Source: Trichobilharzia szidati
Lineage: Eukaryota > Platyhelminthes > Trematoda > Strigeidida > Schistosomatidae
Assembly (NCBI GenBank): GCA_944472155.2
Contig: OX235273.1
Span: 106,476,582 to 106,540,581 of the forward strand
Direction of reading: 5' to 3'
DNA length: 64,000 bases
This document shows positions 63,986 through 64,000 of this stretch, one piece after another. The notes beneath the pieces are model-generated. The model made no database searches. It saw nothing but the letters and a program-made list of their open reading frames with translations, and had not been told where the DNA came from. A program made the translations under genes and the position numbers. How positions within the stretch are numbered: position 1 is the first letter of the stretch; each line of letters opens with the position of its first letter.

Positions 63986-64000
63986 TCAGCCATTAGTTTT

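Noticed and set aside
1..64000. CRISPR arrays, operons, bacterial promoters or riboswitches
   Set aside because: Eukaryotic genome with spliced genes; no regularly spaced short repeats of the CRISPR kind.

Overview
The window is nuclear DNA of a parasitic flatworm, almost certainly a blood fluke (genus Schistosoma or a close relative). I infer this from AT-rich sequence packed with old retroelement copies, schistosome-type Sm-alpha SINEs carrying hammerhead ribozymes, RTE-type and CR1-type non-LTR fragments, many Penelope-like element (PLE) fragments with GIY-YIG endonuclease ends, and two split host genes with short, widely spaced exons. I cannot fix the species.

Two host genes are supported, both on the minus strand. 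Gene 1 (37823 down to 22857, 4 coding exons, 335 aa predicted) encodes a small secreted-type protein with one thrombospondin type-1 repeat and a C-terminal PAN/apple-like cysteine module. Gene 2 (60858 down to 44155, 5 coding exons, 711 aa predicted) is a PHF10/SAYP-like subunit of a PBAF-type SWI/SNF remodeller: SAY-type region, then a PHD finger, then AT-hook-like basic motifs. All splice phases agree in both genes. In gene 2 the first of the two PHD fingers expected for the family is not visible; a 94-nt run of N (46993-47086) lies in the intron where its exon would be.

Everything else is intron or intergenic DNA made of repeats. Layout: 1-22850, PLE, CR1-like and RTE fragments and SINEs, downstream of gene 1; 22857-37823, gene 1, whose last intron holds a long degenerate RTE copy; 37824-44150, RTE and SINE debris between the genes; 44155-60858, gene 2, whose 9.5-kb third intron holds RTE copies, SINEs and a compact LTR element; 60859-64000, 5' flank of gene 2 with a twin-primed RTE insertion, a PLE end and more SINEs.

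The most interesting pattern is self-cleaving RNA. Three different tRNA-headed SINE families (called here S1 = Sm-alpha-like, S2, S3) each carry a hammerhead core in the same place, just after the B-box head. Stem I, stem II and stem III sequences are family-specific. Intact cores are readable at 59665-59710, 60042-60087 (S2) and 36715-36759 (S3). PLE ends carry a separate, more decayed hammerhead-like motif that recurs after the PLE endonuclease tail. Two further SINE families (S4, S5) show no hammerhead.
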